In this document: positions 1-5,609 of the stretch, one piece after another
Numbering within the stretch: position 1 is the first letter of the stretch
Layout of the letters: each line of letters opens with the position of its first letter
From: an uncultured Bacillota bacterium
Lineage (GTDB): Bacteria; Bacillota_I; Bacilli_A; Izemoplasmatales; UBA1188
Length of the DNA stretch: 5,948 nt
Direction of reading: 5' to 3'
Assembly (NCBI GenBank): GCA_937907585.1
Contig: CALCVH010000172.1
Location: 1 to 5,948, forward strand
Made by a program: the position numbers and the translations under genes
The notes under the pieces: model-generated
What the model was told of the DNA's origin: nothing
Databases searched by the model: none
What the model saw: the letters and a program-made list of their open reading frames with translations, nothing else

Positions 1-532
1 CAGGATAAGTGTTATTTAACCACACTCTTTGGGTTTTATATGTTGCGCCTGGGTTTTTAATTCTTTCCCCATAATAACCATATCCTTTAATCTCTTGTTT
101 AGAGTTAGCGGTATATTCATCTAAACATATATAGTTATATTCTTTATTTAGAAGTGGATTATCTTCTCCCCCACTTATAAAGATAGATAAATAATCATCA
201 AGAGATGAATCAAAGGAATGTATTTCAAAACCATAATCTTGATTAGAAAAGATATTATAAGGAATAACTTCTTTAGTTTTATATAGATAATCATTAATAA
301 GAGTTAATTCTACTTCATGTGTAGTTGTGTCTTTATACACTAAAGTTGGGTTAGCCCCTTCTTCTTTAAATTTAGTGTTTAAAGATAAATCAACATAGAT
401 AATTTTATCGTTAACATACCAAGCATTAACTTTATTATTATTGATTCTAGAATTAGATGATAAAGAAATGGTGTTAAAAGATAGAACACTAAGAAGTATA
501 GAGATGATAAATATATAATATTTCTTTAACAT
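1..532 (-). CDS. Secreted protein of unknown function, N-terminal part (runs off left edge)
   Basis: The frame is open from the ATG at 532 to the window edge, giving 177 residues with no stop; the C-terminus lies outside. The start MLKKYY followed by a hydrophobic stretch (about residues 6-24, rich in I, L, V, F) is a typical Gram-positive signal peptide. There is no cysteine in the first 30 residues, so it is not an obvious lipoprotein. The mature part is polar and rich in Asn, Tyr, Asp, Lys and Thr, as in extracellular or surface proteins of AT-rich Bacillota. I do not recognise a family. An in-frame TAA lies nine codons upstream of the ATG, with no other ATG, GTG or TTG between, so the start is fixed. 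No Shine-Dalgarno precedes it; a promoter at 541-569 may explain this through a leaderless transcript. The gene lies downstream of the Fic gene on the same strand but has its own candidate promoter, so it is probably a separate unit. Confidence 0.72.
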   Translation of the reverse strand, partial: MLKKYYIFIISILLSVLSFNTISLSSNSRINNNKVNAWYVNDKIIYVDLSLNTKFKEEGANPTLVYKDTTTHEVELTLINDYLYKTKEVIPYNIFSNQDYGFEIHSFDSSLDDYLSIFISGGEDNPLLNKEYNYICLDEYTANSKQEIKGYGYYGERIKNPGATYKTQRVWLNNTYP

Positions 533-540
533 ATAGAGTA

Positions 541-569
541 ATTTTAAAGTTATTGATTAATCTATTCAA
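541..569 (-). promoter_or_regulatory. Sigma-A-type promoter for the secreted protein gene, possibly leaderless
   Basis: On the minus strand, TTGAAT (564-569; four of six match TTGACA) and TAAAAT (541-546; five of six match TATAAT) are separated by exactly 17 bases. The -10 ends only 8 bases before the ATG at 532, so transcription would start at or within a few bases of the start codon. This fits the absence of a ribosome binding site. The boxes are seen in the sequence; promoter activity is inferred. Confidence 0.5.
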
Positions 570-580
570 TAATATCTTAG

Positions 581-606
581 TTTAAGAAGGGTTATGATTT
601 CTTAAA
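581..606. repeat. Perfect 8-bp inverted repeat between the Fic and secreted-protein genes
   Basis: TTTAAGAA (581-588) and TTCTTAAA (599-606) are perfectly complementary across a 10-base loop. The hairpin lies just after the Fic stop codon (615-617) and just upstream of the -35 of the next gene. It is all A/T except one pair and has no T-tract on the minus strand, so it is a poor intrinsic terminator. It could be a weak terminator, a mRNA 3' end stabiliser or an operator. Confidence 0.4.
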
Positions 607-614
607 TAAGGTTT

Positions 615-1823
615 TTAATGCTTTTCATTATTTCTCATAGAGGAGCAATAATACTTTGTTCTTCCAACCTTAGTTTCAATAACATAATTATTCGCGATTA
701 ATTCTTCTATGCATTTCAAGCAAGTTACTTTTGAAAACTCACTTATTTTTGCAATATCTTTCATTGATAAACCGAATTCAGAAAATAGTTCGGCTTGGAG
801 CAAAAGTGAAAGCACATCTTTTGATTGCTTTTGGCTAAACTTTAAGTTCTCTATTTGATGCATGAAATAATTAAACTCACTCTTTTTCTCTTCCGCATAT
901 TTAATAGTTTGTTCTTCGGATTTGATAATAATATCTAAGAAAGCATCAATAAAGGTTGTGATATCGCCCATATTTCTTGGGTCGTTTGTGTATTTAAAGG
1001 CATCGTAATAAGATTTTAAATTATCTTTTACAGTCATTGATAATCTATAGCCAGAAATATCGGTTAAAACCTTAGAGATAAGATAACTAGATATAAAACG
1101 ATTGATCCTTCCATTTCCGTCATAAAAAGGATGAATATAGCCAAATAAATAATGGAACGCTGCAATCCTAATAAGTGGTTCAACGCTTGTGTCATTTAAA
1201 AACATTAAAGAAATGTCCATGTATTTGATAATTTCGCTTTCAGGAGTTATTCCACGATGTATTTCGATATCGTTACTTTTTAAAACATGAACAATGTCCT
1301 TTCTAAAAATAACGCCATCAGGAATATTATTAGGGTCATCTTCTTTAATTTCGTCAAGTAACATATCGTCATAGATAGCCCTAATATCATTACAGGATTT
1401 TATAGATATTTCTTTATCTTCTATTAACATTCTGTATTTATTAACAATACCTAAAAATCGTACATGTTTTTTTACATTTTTTGATAAATCACCAATAATA
1501 TCACTAATTTCTTTTCTTGTAGAAATAACTCCCTCGATTTCATTGCTCTTAGTCACTTCATCAATTAAAGATTTTTTTAAATACTGATTTTGAGCAACAA
1601 TCGGAAGAGAGTCAAAGGCTTTAAACACTTCTTTATCAAGAGAATATATTAAAGAGATTTTCTTTGAGATTTCTGGATGCACAAAAATGAAAGCATCATG
1701 TTTATTGATTTTTAAATCGATATGAATCGATGCTTCAGAATTAAATCTAGATGCATAAAAATCATTAAATTCGCTTCGGCTATTTGTGGAAACATATTTT
1801 TTGAAAGTGTTTAAAAAGCTCAT
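615..1823 (-). CDS. Fic-family protein adenylyltransferase (AMPylator), class II, with C-terminal winged helix
   Basis: Predicted to transfer AMP, or another nucleotide-derived group, from a nucleotide to a hydroxyl side chain of a target protein in the cytoplasm. The 402 residues hold the full Fic motif HPFYDGNGRINR at 231-242, with catalytic His231, phosphate-binding Gly236/Asn237/Gly238 and Arg239, and Arg242. Upstream, SNEIEG (93-98) matches the (S/T)xxxE(G/N) inhibitory helix of class II Fic proteins; Glu97 would block productive ATP binding, so the enzyme is likely autoinhibited. HRGI (189-192) sits where the target-binding flap usually lies. Residues about 330-392 look like a winged helix-turn-helix (GLSMKDIAKISEFSKVT, then IEELIANNYVI and a KVGRTKYY wing), an arrangement common in stand-alone Fic proteins. 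GGAG at 1834-1837 supports the ATG at 1823; the frame has a stop three codons upstream. The start lies inside a symmetric box array (1805-1940), which suggests self-regulation through the winged helix. Host target unknown; no separate antitoxin gene is adjacent, as expected for class II. Confidence 0.93.
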   Translation of the reverse strand: MSFLNTFKKYVSTNSRSEFNDFYASRFNSEASIHIDLKINKHDAFIFVHPEISKKISLIYSLDKEVFKAFDSLPIVAQNQYLKKSLIDEVTKSNEIEGVISTRKEISDIIGDLSKNVKKHVRFLGIVNKYRMLIEDKEISIKSCNDIRAIYDDMLLDEIKEDDPNNIPDGVIFRKDIVHVLKSNDIEIHRGITPESEIIKYMDISLMFLNDTSVEPLIRIAAFHYLFGYIHPFYDGNGRINRFISSYLISKVLTDISGYRLSMTVKDNLKSYYDAFKYTNDPRNMGDITTFIDAFLDIIIKSEEQTIKYAEEKKSEFNYFMHQIENLKFSQKQSKDVLSLLLQAELFSEFGLSMKDIAKISEFSKVTCLKCIEELIANNYVIETKVGRTKYYCSSMRNNEKH

Positions 1824-1940
1824 ATTTGTTCATCTCCATGGTTATTATATATAGTTATGTGTTTAAATTCCACCATTTTTAAACACTTCGATATTATTTT
1901 TACGCATTATGTGTATAGAAATCATATATTTTAAACACTT
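1805..1940. promoter_or_regulatory. Symmetric four-box operator-like array over the Fic promoter and start codon
   Basis: The 12-mer TTTTAAACACTT occurs exactly at 1877-1888 and 1929-1940 on the plus strand, and its exact reverse complement AAGTGTTTAAAA at 1805-1816. A 10-of-12 copy in that reverse orientation is at 1857-1868. Start-to-start spacing is 52 bases within each orientation, and the whole array is two-fold symmetric about position 1872.5. The intervening DNA is not palindromic, so only the boxes carry the symmetry. The inner pair flanks a possible weak promoter: a TATAAT at 1844-1849 on the minus strand, with only a poor -35. The leftmost box is inside codons 3-7 of the Fic gene. 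An 11-base copy, TTTAAACACTT, recurs at 1620-1630 inside the gene. The arrangement fits cooperative binding by a dimeric DNA-binding protein, plausibly the Fic protein's own winged helix; that last step is inference. Confidence 0.55.
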
Positions 1941-1966
1941 ACCAAGAATTTTTATAAATAGGTATT

Positions 1967-2004
1967 GAAGAACAAAGCACCCACGAGTTCGTTTCGTGGG
2001 TGCT
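1967..2004 (-). terminator. Rho-independent terminator of the CpsC/CpsD-like operon
   Basis: AGCACCCACGA (1976-1986) pairs perfectly with TCGTGGGTGCT (1994-2004) around a 7-base loop. Read on the minus strand the 11-bp stem is followed by TTGTTCTTC, a T-rich tail; on the plus strand no T-run follows. It sits 25 bases after the stop codon of the CpsD-like gene and separates it from the Fic gene. Confidence 0.85.
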
Positions 2005-2029
2005 ACACATATCTAAGAATAACTAATAA

Positions 2030-2671
2030 CTATTTAATAATAACAGTTTTAGCGATTGGGAGTTTGTTTTCCACTAAATACTGTAAGGCATAATAGATAT
2101 CACCTTTTTTAGTTAAGCTAGATTGGCTAACTAAGATAATCGCATTTACAAGTCCTTTAAGTAAAGATACTTCTTTATGTTTCTTTAAAGAAGGAACTAA
2201 TACGACAAAGTGATCATATTTAGCTTCGTTATCTTTAATAATCTTATTAATTAAGCCGTTTTTATATACTTCAGAAGGATAGACTTCTTTATTTAAACAA
2301 ACTGCATCAATTCCTTCATCAATAAAAATAACTTCATAGTTTTCTTCTTTTTCACTAGAAGATACTTCAACATCACTTTCTTCTTTCTTAGTAAGAAGCT
2401 TTGCTAAGGATGGGTTATATAGATTAGCGTCAATTACTAAAGTCTTTTCTTTATTTAAAGCATAGGAATGAGCAAAGGCTTTTCCAAATGCTGCGGCTAA
2501 TTCATCATTATGAATAGATGTAACTGCAATTACTTTAGTATCAAAAGAAACAGTGATCTCATTTTGGAGAGCGGTTAATCTACGATGGATTGTTTCATTC
2601 TCTTTAACTTTTAAAATGTTATCAATCATCATTTGTTTTAAGACATTATTATCTTTTAAAGCGTTAAACAT
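2030..2671 (-). CDS. CpsD/YwqD-like protein, apparently a catalytically dead BY-kinase homologue
   Basis: Bacterial tyrosine kinases of the CpsD type bind ATP and work with a CpsC/Wzz membrane partner to control polysaccharide chain length and export. This 213-residue protein keeps the fold signature: IHRRLTALQNEI (28-39, cf. EAFRTLRTNI), KVIAVTS (46-52), TLVIDANLYNP (77-87, the Walker A' strand) and NAIILVSQSSLTKKGD (175-190), ending in IAKTVIIK where the family has a GVVLN-like strand. The catalytic parts are gone. The loop after VTS, normally PGEGKST, reads IHNDELAAA (53-61), without the Lys and Ser/Thr. Walker A' has DAN instead of DAD, and the Walker B strand DTPP is replaced by LVPS (158-161). 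No C-terminal tyrosine cluster is present. A perfect AGGAGG (2683-2688) lies 11 bases before the ATG, and the frame is intact, so it is probably expressed as an adaptor or pseudokinase rather than a decayed gene. It lies 26 bases downstream of its likely partner and before a strong terminator. Confidence 0.75.
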   Translation of the reverse strand: MFNALKDNNVLKQMMIDNILKVKENETIHRRLTALQNEITVSFDTKVIAVTSIHNDELAAAFGKAFAHSYALNKEKTLVIDANLYNPSLAKLLTKKEESDVEVSSSEKEENYEVIFIDEGIDAVCLNKEVYPSEVYKNGLINKIIKDNEAKYDHFVVLVPSLKKHKEVSLLKGLVNAIILVSQSSLTKKGDIYYALQYLVENKLPIAKTVIIK

Positions 2672-2682
2672 AATTATATTAT

Positions 2683-2688
2683 CCTCCT
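2683..2688 (-). promoter_or_regulatory. Perfect Shine-Dalgarno of the CpsD-like gene
   Basis: AGGAGG on the minus strand, 11 bases before the ATG and inside the 26-base gap after the CpsC-like gene. It is the strongest ribosome binding site in front of an intact gene in this window and argues that the pseudokinase is still translated. Confidence 0.8.
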
Positions 2689-2697
2689 CTCTCCAGC

Positions 2698-3393
2698 TTA
2701 TTTCTTATCTGTTACGGTTAAGGTGAAGGCATCGCCTCCTAAGGCGATGATATCATCTTTATCGTAAACTTGATCAGATACTATTTCATAAACAAATGGA
2801 ACACCTAGAGCTAAGACTGCGCCTAAAGCTAAGCCAATAAGTAAATATTTATTTTCACTACTATTTTTAGTTGGAGCACTTGCTTCACTATAAGACATGT
2901 TAGCGTATTCTGCCTTAGCAGGGTTTCTATCTGCTTTAAGATATGCAACTGCGTTTTTAGTAAGTTCATTCATAACTTGTTGGGTGATAGATTTATCACT
3001 AGAAGTGAATGAATAAGAAACATTAATAGAGTTAGTGGCTAAGGTAGCAAAAGATAAACCAGATTTAATTTCTGCTACTGTGATTTCGTTTCCATTAGCG
3101 TGCTTAACATTATTTTCTTTTAAGTTAACCGCGGTTGTATATATAGCGCCTGGTTTAGCTTCATCATTAGAAGTATCACGAATATAGTTTTGGATAACTT
3201 GATATTGCGCCGCACTTATAACAGCGTTTCTATTAAGTGTGACACTAGATTGATATGTTTTAGTCATCATGAAGTTAGTGACTAAAAATGTAGCAAGAGC
3301 GATTGGAATAAAGATTAATAAAATAATATGAAATCTTCTTGCTAATGTGAGATAGATGGTTTTAAGACCAATTTGTTTTTCGTATCTGTCCAT
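2698..3393 (-). CDS. Wzz/CpsC-like polysaccharide chain-length or co-polymerase membrane protein
   Basis: CpsC/YwqC-type proteins span the membrane twice, with an extracellular loop, and with CpsD they control capsule or exopolysaccharide polymerisation. Here 231 residues show a short cytoplasmic start (MDRYEKQIGLKTIYLTLARR), a first membrane helix at about 21-41, an extracellular domain beginning KTYQSSVTLNRN (45-56), and a second helix at about 183-203. Before the second helix, EASAPTKNSSENK (170-182) aligns with the family's proline-rich segment (PxxP-type), but only one proline remains. The short cytoplasmic tail (204-231) could contact the CpsD-like partner. Length matches CpsC proteins. 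AAGGAA (3404-3409) precedes the ATG and supports the start. The TAA is followed after 26 bases by the CpsD-like gene, forming an operon. The polysaccharide made is unknown; no glycosyltransferases are in view, but a ugd remnant lies about 2 kb away. Confidence 0.82.
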   Translation of the reverse strand: MDRYEKQIGLKTIYLTLARRFHIILLIFIPIALATFLVTNFMMTKTYQSSVTLNRNAVISAAQYQVIQNYIRDTSNDEAKPGAIYTTAVNLKENNVKHANGNEITVAEIKSGLSFATLATNSINVSYSFTSSDKSITQQVMNELTKNAVAYLKADRNPAKAEYANMSYSEASAPTKNSSENKYLLIGLALGAVLALGVPFVYEIVSDQVYDKDDIIALGGDAFTLTVTDKK

Positions 3394-3430
3394 AGTAGTA
3401 TTTTTCCTTTTAAATAAGCAATGTAATTTT

Positions 3431-3436
3431 ATTATA
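3431..3436 (-). promoter_or_regulatory. Candidate -10 element of the CpsC/CpsD-like operon
   Basis: TATAAT on the minus strand, in the intergenic space after the TOPRIM-like gene and 37 bases before the CpsC-like ATG. No good -35 hexamer lies at 16-18 bases, so support is limited to the -10 and its position. The rest of 3437-3591 shows no gene or clear terminator. Confidence 0.35.
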
Positions 3437-3591
3437 AATAAATTAATGTGTCTATTGTTAGATTAAATCATAATGACTTTTAATGGTTTTAACTAAAAAG
3501 ATGATATATTTCAGAAATAAAGAATGATTCACGCATAAGCTATTAGTAAAGATAAAAAGTATACGAGCACATCAATTATAAATATTAAGCA

Positions 3592-4089
3592 TTAATTGTC
3601 TCGAATAAAATCAGCCAAGTACAACTCGCCTTTTTTATGTAATTTAAGTTTTTTATATTCTATAATTGCTGGGATAATATCATGTGATTCTATATATTTT
3701 TCAATAGATTTGTATTTTTTAATATATATTTTTACATATTCTTTTGGAGATATACGCTTTTTACAATAATCCTGAAATAGCCCTTCTGCAATTATAATTA
3801 AAATTTCAATCTCTGGCTTTGTGCAAATCTTAAAAATCTTTATTTTTTTCTTTCTTGCTTCAAATCCGCTTAAATCGTATAAATCTTTTTGGGTATCGCC
3901 AATTCGATAAACTTCAATATCTTCGTTAATATCTAAAGCATTAATGATGGGGGCTTGTTCTTTTAGTTGGCGCATGTGAATTGGACGATCATCAAGAAGC
4001 TCTTCAGCCTTAGCAAAAAATACACCTCTTTCAATTAGATGTTGAATAAGAATTAATTCGCTTTTTCCTTCACATGCAGCTATTTTCAT
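3592..4089 (-). CDS. Small TOPRIM/RloB-like putative nuclease, partner of the upstream ATPase
   Basis: The 165-residue protein opens with MKIAACEGKSELILIQHLIE, matching the first TOPRIM strand and its acidic EGxxE motif (Glu7, Gly8, Glu11). A second acidic site, YRIGDTQKD (61-69, Asp65 and Asp69), sits where TOPRIM folds carry their metal-binding aspartates. CTKPEIEILIIIAEGL (89-104) resembles the SxPxFExWLLLH segment of RloB/AbiLii proteins. The C-terminal half is Lys/Ile-rich helix, ending HKKGELYLADFI (151-162). Proteins of this type form the effector half of ATPase-TOPRIM pairs such as RloAB/AbiL, PARIS and Gabija, which cut or otherwise act on nucleic acid when the ATPase is triggered. 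Here it is shorter than those I know. Its ATG overlaps the ATPase TGA (ATGA, 4086-4089) with only a weak AAGAAAAG upstream, so translation is probably coupled. The family assignment rests on motif likeness only; nuclease activity is inferred. Confidence 0.62.
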   Translation of the reverse strand: MKIAACEGKSELILIQHLIERGVFFAKAEELLDDRPIHMRQLKEQAPIINALDINEDIEVYRIGDTQKDLYDLSGFEARKKKIKIFKICTKPEIEILIIIAEGLFQDYCKKRISPKEYVKIYIKKYKSIEKYIESHDIIPAIIEYKKLKLHKKGELYLADFIRDN

Positions 4090-5231
4090 ACTTTTCTTAA
4101 TGTTCTTTTTAAATCCATTAAACTATTGTAATTTAATGCGGTGTCAAAAACGTTTTGATCAAAACTGCTACTCTTAAGCATGTCTGTTCTTTGTGTATAA
4201 TCAACACACATATTTTTTAAGGTAATGGTGTCTTTTTCTCTATGCAAAACATTAACATTATCGCAGCGTTTGGTCTCGTCCAATAATTCTGAATAATGTG
4301 TTGTGTAAATTAAAGTAGCGTTGTTTTTATTTAATGTTGGATCGTTGATCATTTGAATTAGATTTCCAATAAGATTCTTATTAAAGTTCTTTTCAAGTTC
4401 ATCAACAAGGAGATGCGATCCGTAAACAAAGCTTGCAATTGCGGCGCCATATAAATTAATACCCCTAATTGTTCCAGAAGAGAGTTTTTCCCTAAGATAA
4501 TCATCAGAAACGTATTTTTCTTTTGAATTAACTCTTTTGAAAATATAGCCATCTGCTTTTCCGTTCTTGTCATAGTTAAGTGAAAGCTTTTCGATACTAT
4601 CATCAAAAAGATGGACCAACTTCATGAAAGATCCTTTTCCGTAATTATTTTCAATAACAGAATAGAATGGCACAAACATATCAACACTTCTTTCAAAATA
4701 ATTTAAAAAAAGATGCGTAATAGAGCCATTTATATATTTTGAAACAATAGAAGTATCGGCACTTGCTTTCTCAACAAAATCAGAAACCTTAGTAAAATTT
4801 ACATTAGATAAATCTTTTCTTGTCCGAGAATTATAATCAGCCTGACTTAATTCCTCACAATCTATAACAAGATATTCACTATTTATAAATTTGTTGCAAA
4901 CGAAATCACCACAATATTTATAAATTTTATGATTTTCATGAAAAATGATTTCAACTGAAAACTTAGCATCATCATCAAAATAAGCAGAAGAAATTCTTCC
5001 ATTTTGTAAAAGATAAAGACATATATGTATAAGTTCTAGCGTAGTTGATTTTCCTGATGAGTTTTTTCCAATGAACACTGTTTCTTTTGGATAATAAAAA
5101 ATATTATCTACCTCAAACAAATCATCATTATTAGCAGATTTATTAATTCTTGTTTTTGTTAGAAAATTTATTTCGAAATTTTTGCACAACATTTTATAAC
5201 CTTTAGGAACCTTGAGCTTTAAAAGTTTCAT
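4086..5231 (-). CDS. AAA/ABC-type ATPase of the OLD/AAA_21 group (RloA-like)
   Basis: The 381-residue cytoplasmic ATPase contains a clear Walker A, GKNSSGKST (55-63), an ABC-like signature LSSGT (250-254), a Walker B LLVDELE (274-280, Asp277 and catalytic Glu278), and a switch histidine in YTTH (309-312). This order is that of SMC/RecF/OLD-like ATPases. The insert between the Walker A and signature (about 80-245) probably holds the arm or dimer and sensing region. There is no TOPRIM domain at the C-terminus, unlike OLD; the neighbouring gene supplies a TOPRIM-like protein instead, with a 4-base ATGA overlap. Such pairs usually serve in anti-phage defence: the ATPase senses a trigger and controls the effector. 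AGGAG at 5242-5246 lies 10 bases before the ATG at 5231. Upstream are two tandem inverted repeats (5280-5322) and remnants of mobile genes, typical surroundings for a defence module. The trigger is unknown; a DNA-repair role is the main alternative. Confidence 0.85.
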   Translation of the reverse strand: MKLLKLKVPKGYKMLCKNFEINFLTKTRINKSANNDDLFEVDNIFYYPKETVFIGKNSSGKSTTLELIHICLYLLQNGRISSAYFDDDAKFSVEIIFHENHKIYKYCGDFVCNKFINSEYLVIDCEELSQADYNSRTRKDLSNVNFTKVSDFVEKASADTSIVSKYINGSITHLFLNYFERSVDMFVPFYSVIENNYGKGSFMKLVHLFDDSIEKLSLNYDKNGKADGYIFKRVNSKEKYVSDDYLREKLSSGTIRGINLYGAAIASFVYGSHLLVDELEKNFNKNLIGNLIQMINDPTLNKNNATLIYTTHYSELLDETKRCDNVNVLHREKDTITLKNMCVDYTQRTDMLKSSSFDQNVFDTALNYNSLMDLKRTLRKV

Positions 5232-5241
5232 AACAGTCTTT

Positions 5242-5246
5242 CTCCT
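5242..5246 (-). promoter_or_regulatory. Shine-Dalgarno of the ATPase-TOPRIM operon
   Basis: AGGAG on the minus strand, 10 bases before the ATG at 5231; it decides the start of the ATPase. The TOPRIM-like gene has no comparable site, so this is probably the main entry point for ribosomes on the operon. Confidence 0.7.
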
Positions 5247-5279
5247 CTTTCAAACATAGCATCATTATGGTACCAATAT

Positions 5280-5322
5280 TAAACTTAAAAATCAAGTTTA
5301 TAGACAGATTTTCTGTTTATAA
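5280..5322. repeat. Two tandem inverted repeats upstream of the ATPase operon
   Basis: TAAACTT (5280-5286) pairs perfectly with AAGTTTA (5294-5300) across 7 bases. Directly overlapping it, TTATAGACAGA (5298-5308) pairs with TCTGTTTATAA (5312-5322) around a 3-base TTT loop, with a single G-T mismatch in 11 pairs. A perfect palindrome TGGTACCA follows at 5268-5275, nearer the gene. Their place 35-90 bases before the ATPase start suits an operator or a promoter-proximal control element. Alternatively they are subterminal hairpins of a lost IS200/IS605-type element, since a TnpA-like stub overlaps them. Confidence 0.45.
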
Positions 5323-5335
5323 TTGTGTTATTCAC
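5285..5335 (-). pseudogene. 16-codon stub resembling the N-terminus of IS200/IS605 TnpA transposase
   Basis: A GTG start at 5335 with a perfect GGAGG (5344-5348) 8 bases upstream opens a short frame, VNNTIINRKSVYKLDF, then TAA. IS200-type TnpA proteins commonly begin with a short tail followed by a pattern like (R/H)xSVYxLxYHxV, and the stub stops exactly where the YHxV strand with the HUH residues would begin. No continuation is seen in the other two frames. The good ribosome binding site is hard to explain without a former gene. It may be the truncated start of such a transposase, or a leader peptide upstream of the ATPase operon. The match is short, so confidence is low. Confidence 0.33.
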
Positions 5336-5440
5336 CTATTTTTCCTCCGTTTTTTTACCTTAAGCCTTTCATTTGTCGCGCATAACCTAAATGATGTAAA
5401 TAACGGAAATTTTAAAAAATGTTTGCGTTTTAAAACATAG

Positions 5441-5462
5441 AAAAAAGCGCCGCCATTAGGCG
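5441..5462 (-). terminator. Possible terminator left behind from the ugd gene
   Basis: On the minus strand, CGCC-TAAT-GGCG (5451-5462) forms a short 4-bp GC hairpin, followed after GCGC by six T (5441-5446). It is 33 bases downstream of the ugd-remnant stop codon. The stem is short and the gap to the T-run is unusual, so it is only a candidate. Confidence 0.3.
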
Positions 5463-5494
5463 ATACATACTGCTTATTTTTATATACTAAAGAG

Positions 5495-5604
5495 TTAGTC
5501 TCTCTTAAATATATCTCTTGTGTATACTTTATCGCTAATATCATCTGATGATGAATCATATCTATTAGCGATAACACAGTTACACATGTTTTATATTCAT
5601 CTTC
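5495..5604 (-). pseudogene. ugd: C-terminal remnant of UDP-glucose 6-dehydrogenase
   Basis: Ugd oxidises UDP-glucose to UDP-glucuronate for capsule and other acidic polysaccharides. The last residues of the enzyme are recognisable: CVIANRYDSS and then DKVYTRDIFKRD before TAA at 5495-5497, matching the family's (D/C)VIxANR...DKVYTRDLF C-terminal end. The frame closes upstream at 5591-5593; the preceding codons DEYKTC (5584-5601) continue the family pattern in a neighbouring frame, which indicates a frameshift at about 5580-5590. Beyond about 5605 the ugd sequence stops and a serine recombinase start begins on the other strand. More than nine-tenths of the gene, including the NAD-binding and catalytic parts, is absent, so this is not functional. 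It shows that this spot once belonged to a polysaccharide gene cluster, consistent with the CpsC/CpsD-like pair nearby. Confidence 0.75.
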
Positions 5605-5609
5605 TTTAG

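Noticed and set aside
1844..1849. TATAAT as a firm Fic promoter
   Set aside because: The -35 match is only three of six and transcription would begin right at the ribosome binding site; kept only as a remark in the operator entry.
3437..3591. Short minus-strand frame starting MRESFFISEIYH in the gap between the TOPRIM-like and CpsC-like genes
   Set aside because: Only 15 codons, no ribosome binding site and no likeness to anything known.
4358..4606. An 82-codon minus-strand open frame
   Set aside because: It lies wholly inside the well-supported ATPase gene in another frame, has no recognisable motif, and is a shadow.
5332..5577. An 81-codon minus-strand open frame
   Set aside because: Its first part reads the ugd remnant out of frame and the rest crosses a terminator-like hairpin; the translation has no family resemblance and it has no ribosome binding site at its start.
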